Shown in pieces: positions 63,728-64,000 of a stretch of DNA of 64,000 nucleotides (position 1 is its first letter; each line of letters starts with the position of its first letter). A program made the translations under genes and the position numbers. The stretch covers positions 62,001 through 126,000 of the forward strand of contig UEHQ01000017.1 in assembly GCA_900489925.1 (NCBI GenBank). The letters are read 5' to 3'. The DNA is from Hyphomicrobiales bacterium. GTDB lineage: Bacteria; Pseudomonadota; Alphaproteobacteria; Rhizobiales; Rhizobiaceae. Under the pieces are notes generated by a model. That model ran no database searches, was not told where the DNA came from, and worked only from the letters and a program-made list of their open reading frames with translations.

Positions 63728-64000
63728 TCAGTCTGCAGAATCGAGCTCCGGATAGTGCCGAAAGATCCCGTCCTCGTTGAAGGCAAGGCGTCGCGGGGAA
63801 GCCAGATAAGCCGCAATATTCGGCCTTTGCCGCACCGACTCATGGAGTGCCGCAAGTCCGGGATAGCGTTTCGCGTAGCCGCGCATGGCAACCGGAAAGG
63901 CGTACGACAACCCTTCGATGACTTGAAACAACGACAGATCGACATAGGAAAGAGCCGTTCCGACGATATGCCCGCGGCCATCGGAATTTTGCTGCAGGAC
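63728..64000 (-). CDS. Glutathione S-transferase, C-terminal part
   Basis: The 3' part of a gene that continues past the right edge; 90 residues up to the stop at 63728-63730 are visible. The segment VGTALSYVDLSLFQVIEGLS is the start of the GST C-terminal helical domain (the SYVDL N-capping motif), and PGLAALHESVRQRPNIAAYLAS is the usual late helix region, as in the sigma-like GST group. The N-terminal thioredoxin-fold half with the active-site residue is outside. Confidence 0.85.
   Translation of the reverse strand, partial: VLQQNSDGRGHIVGTALSYVDLSLFQVIEGLSYAFPVAMRGYAKRYPGLAALHESVRQRPNIAAYLASPRRLAFNEDGIFRHYPELDSAD

Overview
The window looks like a piece of a Rhizobiaceae chromosome or large replicon (Rhizobium/Ensifer/Agrobacterium type). 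The reasons are the GC-rich coding style, the pcaDCHGB/pcaQ and pobA/pobR arrangement, many ABC transporters, a cyoABCD oxidase with a SURF1 gene, and several class III nucleotide cyclases, one of which has the architecture described for Sinorhizobium CyaC. The genus is an inference. I saw no tRNA, rRNA, CRISPR array, insertion sequence or phage gene. Coordinates of short motifs come from reading by eye and may be off by one or two bases.

Layout. (1) 1-795: end of a dTDP-rhamnose locus (rfbA partial, rfbC). (2) 945-9658: a sugar-catabolism block with a LacI-type regulator, class II glycerate kinase, Gfo/Idh/MocA dehydrogenase, TIM-barrel isomerase/epimerase and a complete ABC sugar importer. 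A strong promoter overlapped by tandem LacI-type operators precedes the dehydrogenase. (3) 9706-16402: aldo/keto reductase, a heterodimeric ABC exporter with one degenerate ATP site, and a COG4529-like FAD/NAD(P)-binding protein. (4) 16403-23171: cyoABCD ubiquinol oxidase with its SURF1 factor, and a divergent MFS transporter.

(5) 23241-46855 is the most unusual part. A long all-minus run reads, from upstream to downstream: class III cyclase, dual-ATPase and peptide-type ABC importer, three glycosyltransferases, an ABC-exporter-like protein whose nucleotide-binding motifs are all destroyed, and a stand-alone cyclic-nucleotide-binding protein. It is followed on the right by a nucleotide-sugar dehydrogenase, a DUF3095 cyclase-like protein, two methyltransferases, a redox-sensing CyaC-type cyclase (di-heme b plus 2Fe-2S), another glycosyltransferase, a polysaccharide deacetylase-like protein and a metallo-beta-lactamase-fold hydrolase. 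My working hypothesis is a cyclic-nucleotide-controlled surface-glycan system.

(6) 47193-63634: an aromatic-acid block. A branched-chain-type ABC importer (candidate protocatechuate transporter), pcaBGHCD with divergent pcaQ, two GNATs, a lipocalin-like protein, a c-heme sensor cyclase, pobA with divergent AraC-type pobR, and an SDR. Together these would import an aromatic acid, hydroxylate 4-hydroxybenzoate to protocatechuate and carry it to beta-ketoadipate. The window ends inside a glutathione S-transferase gene.
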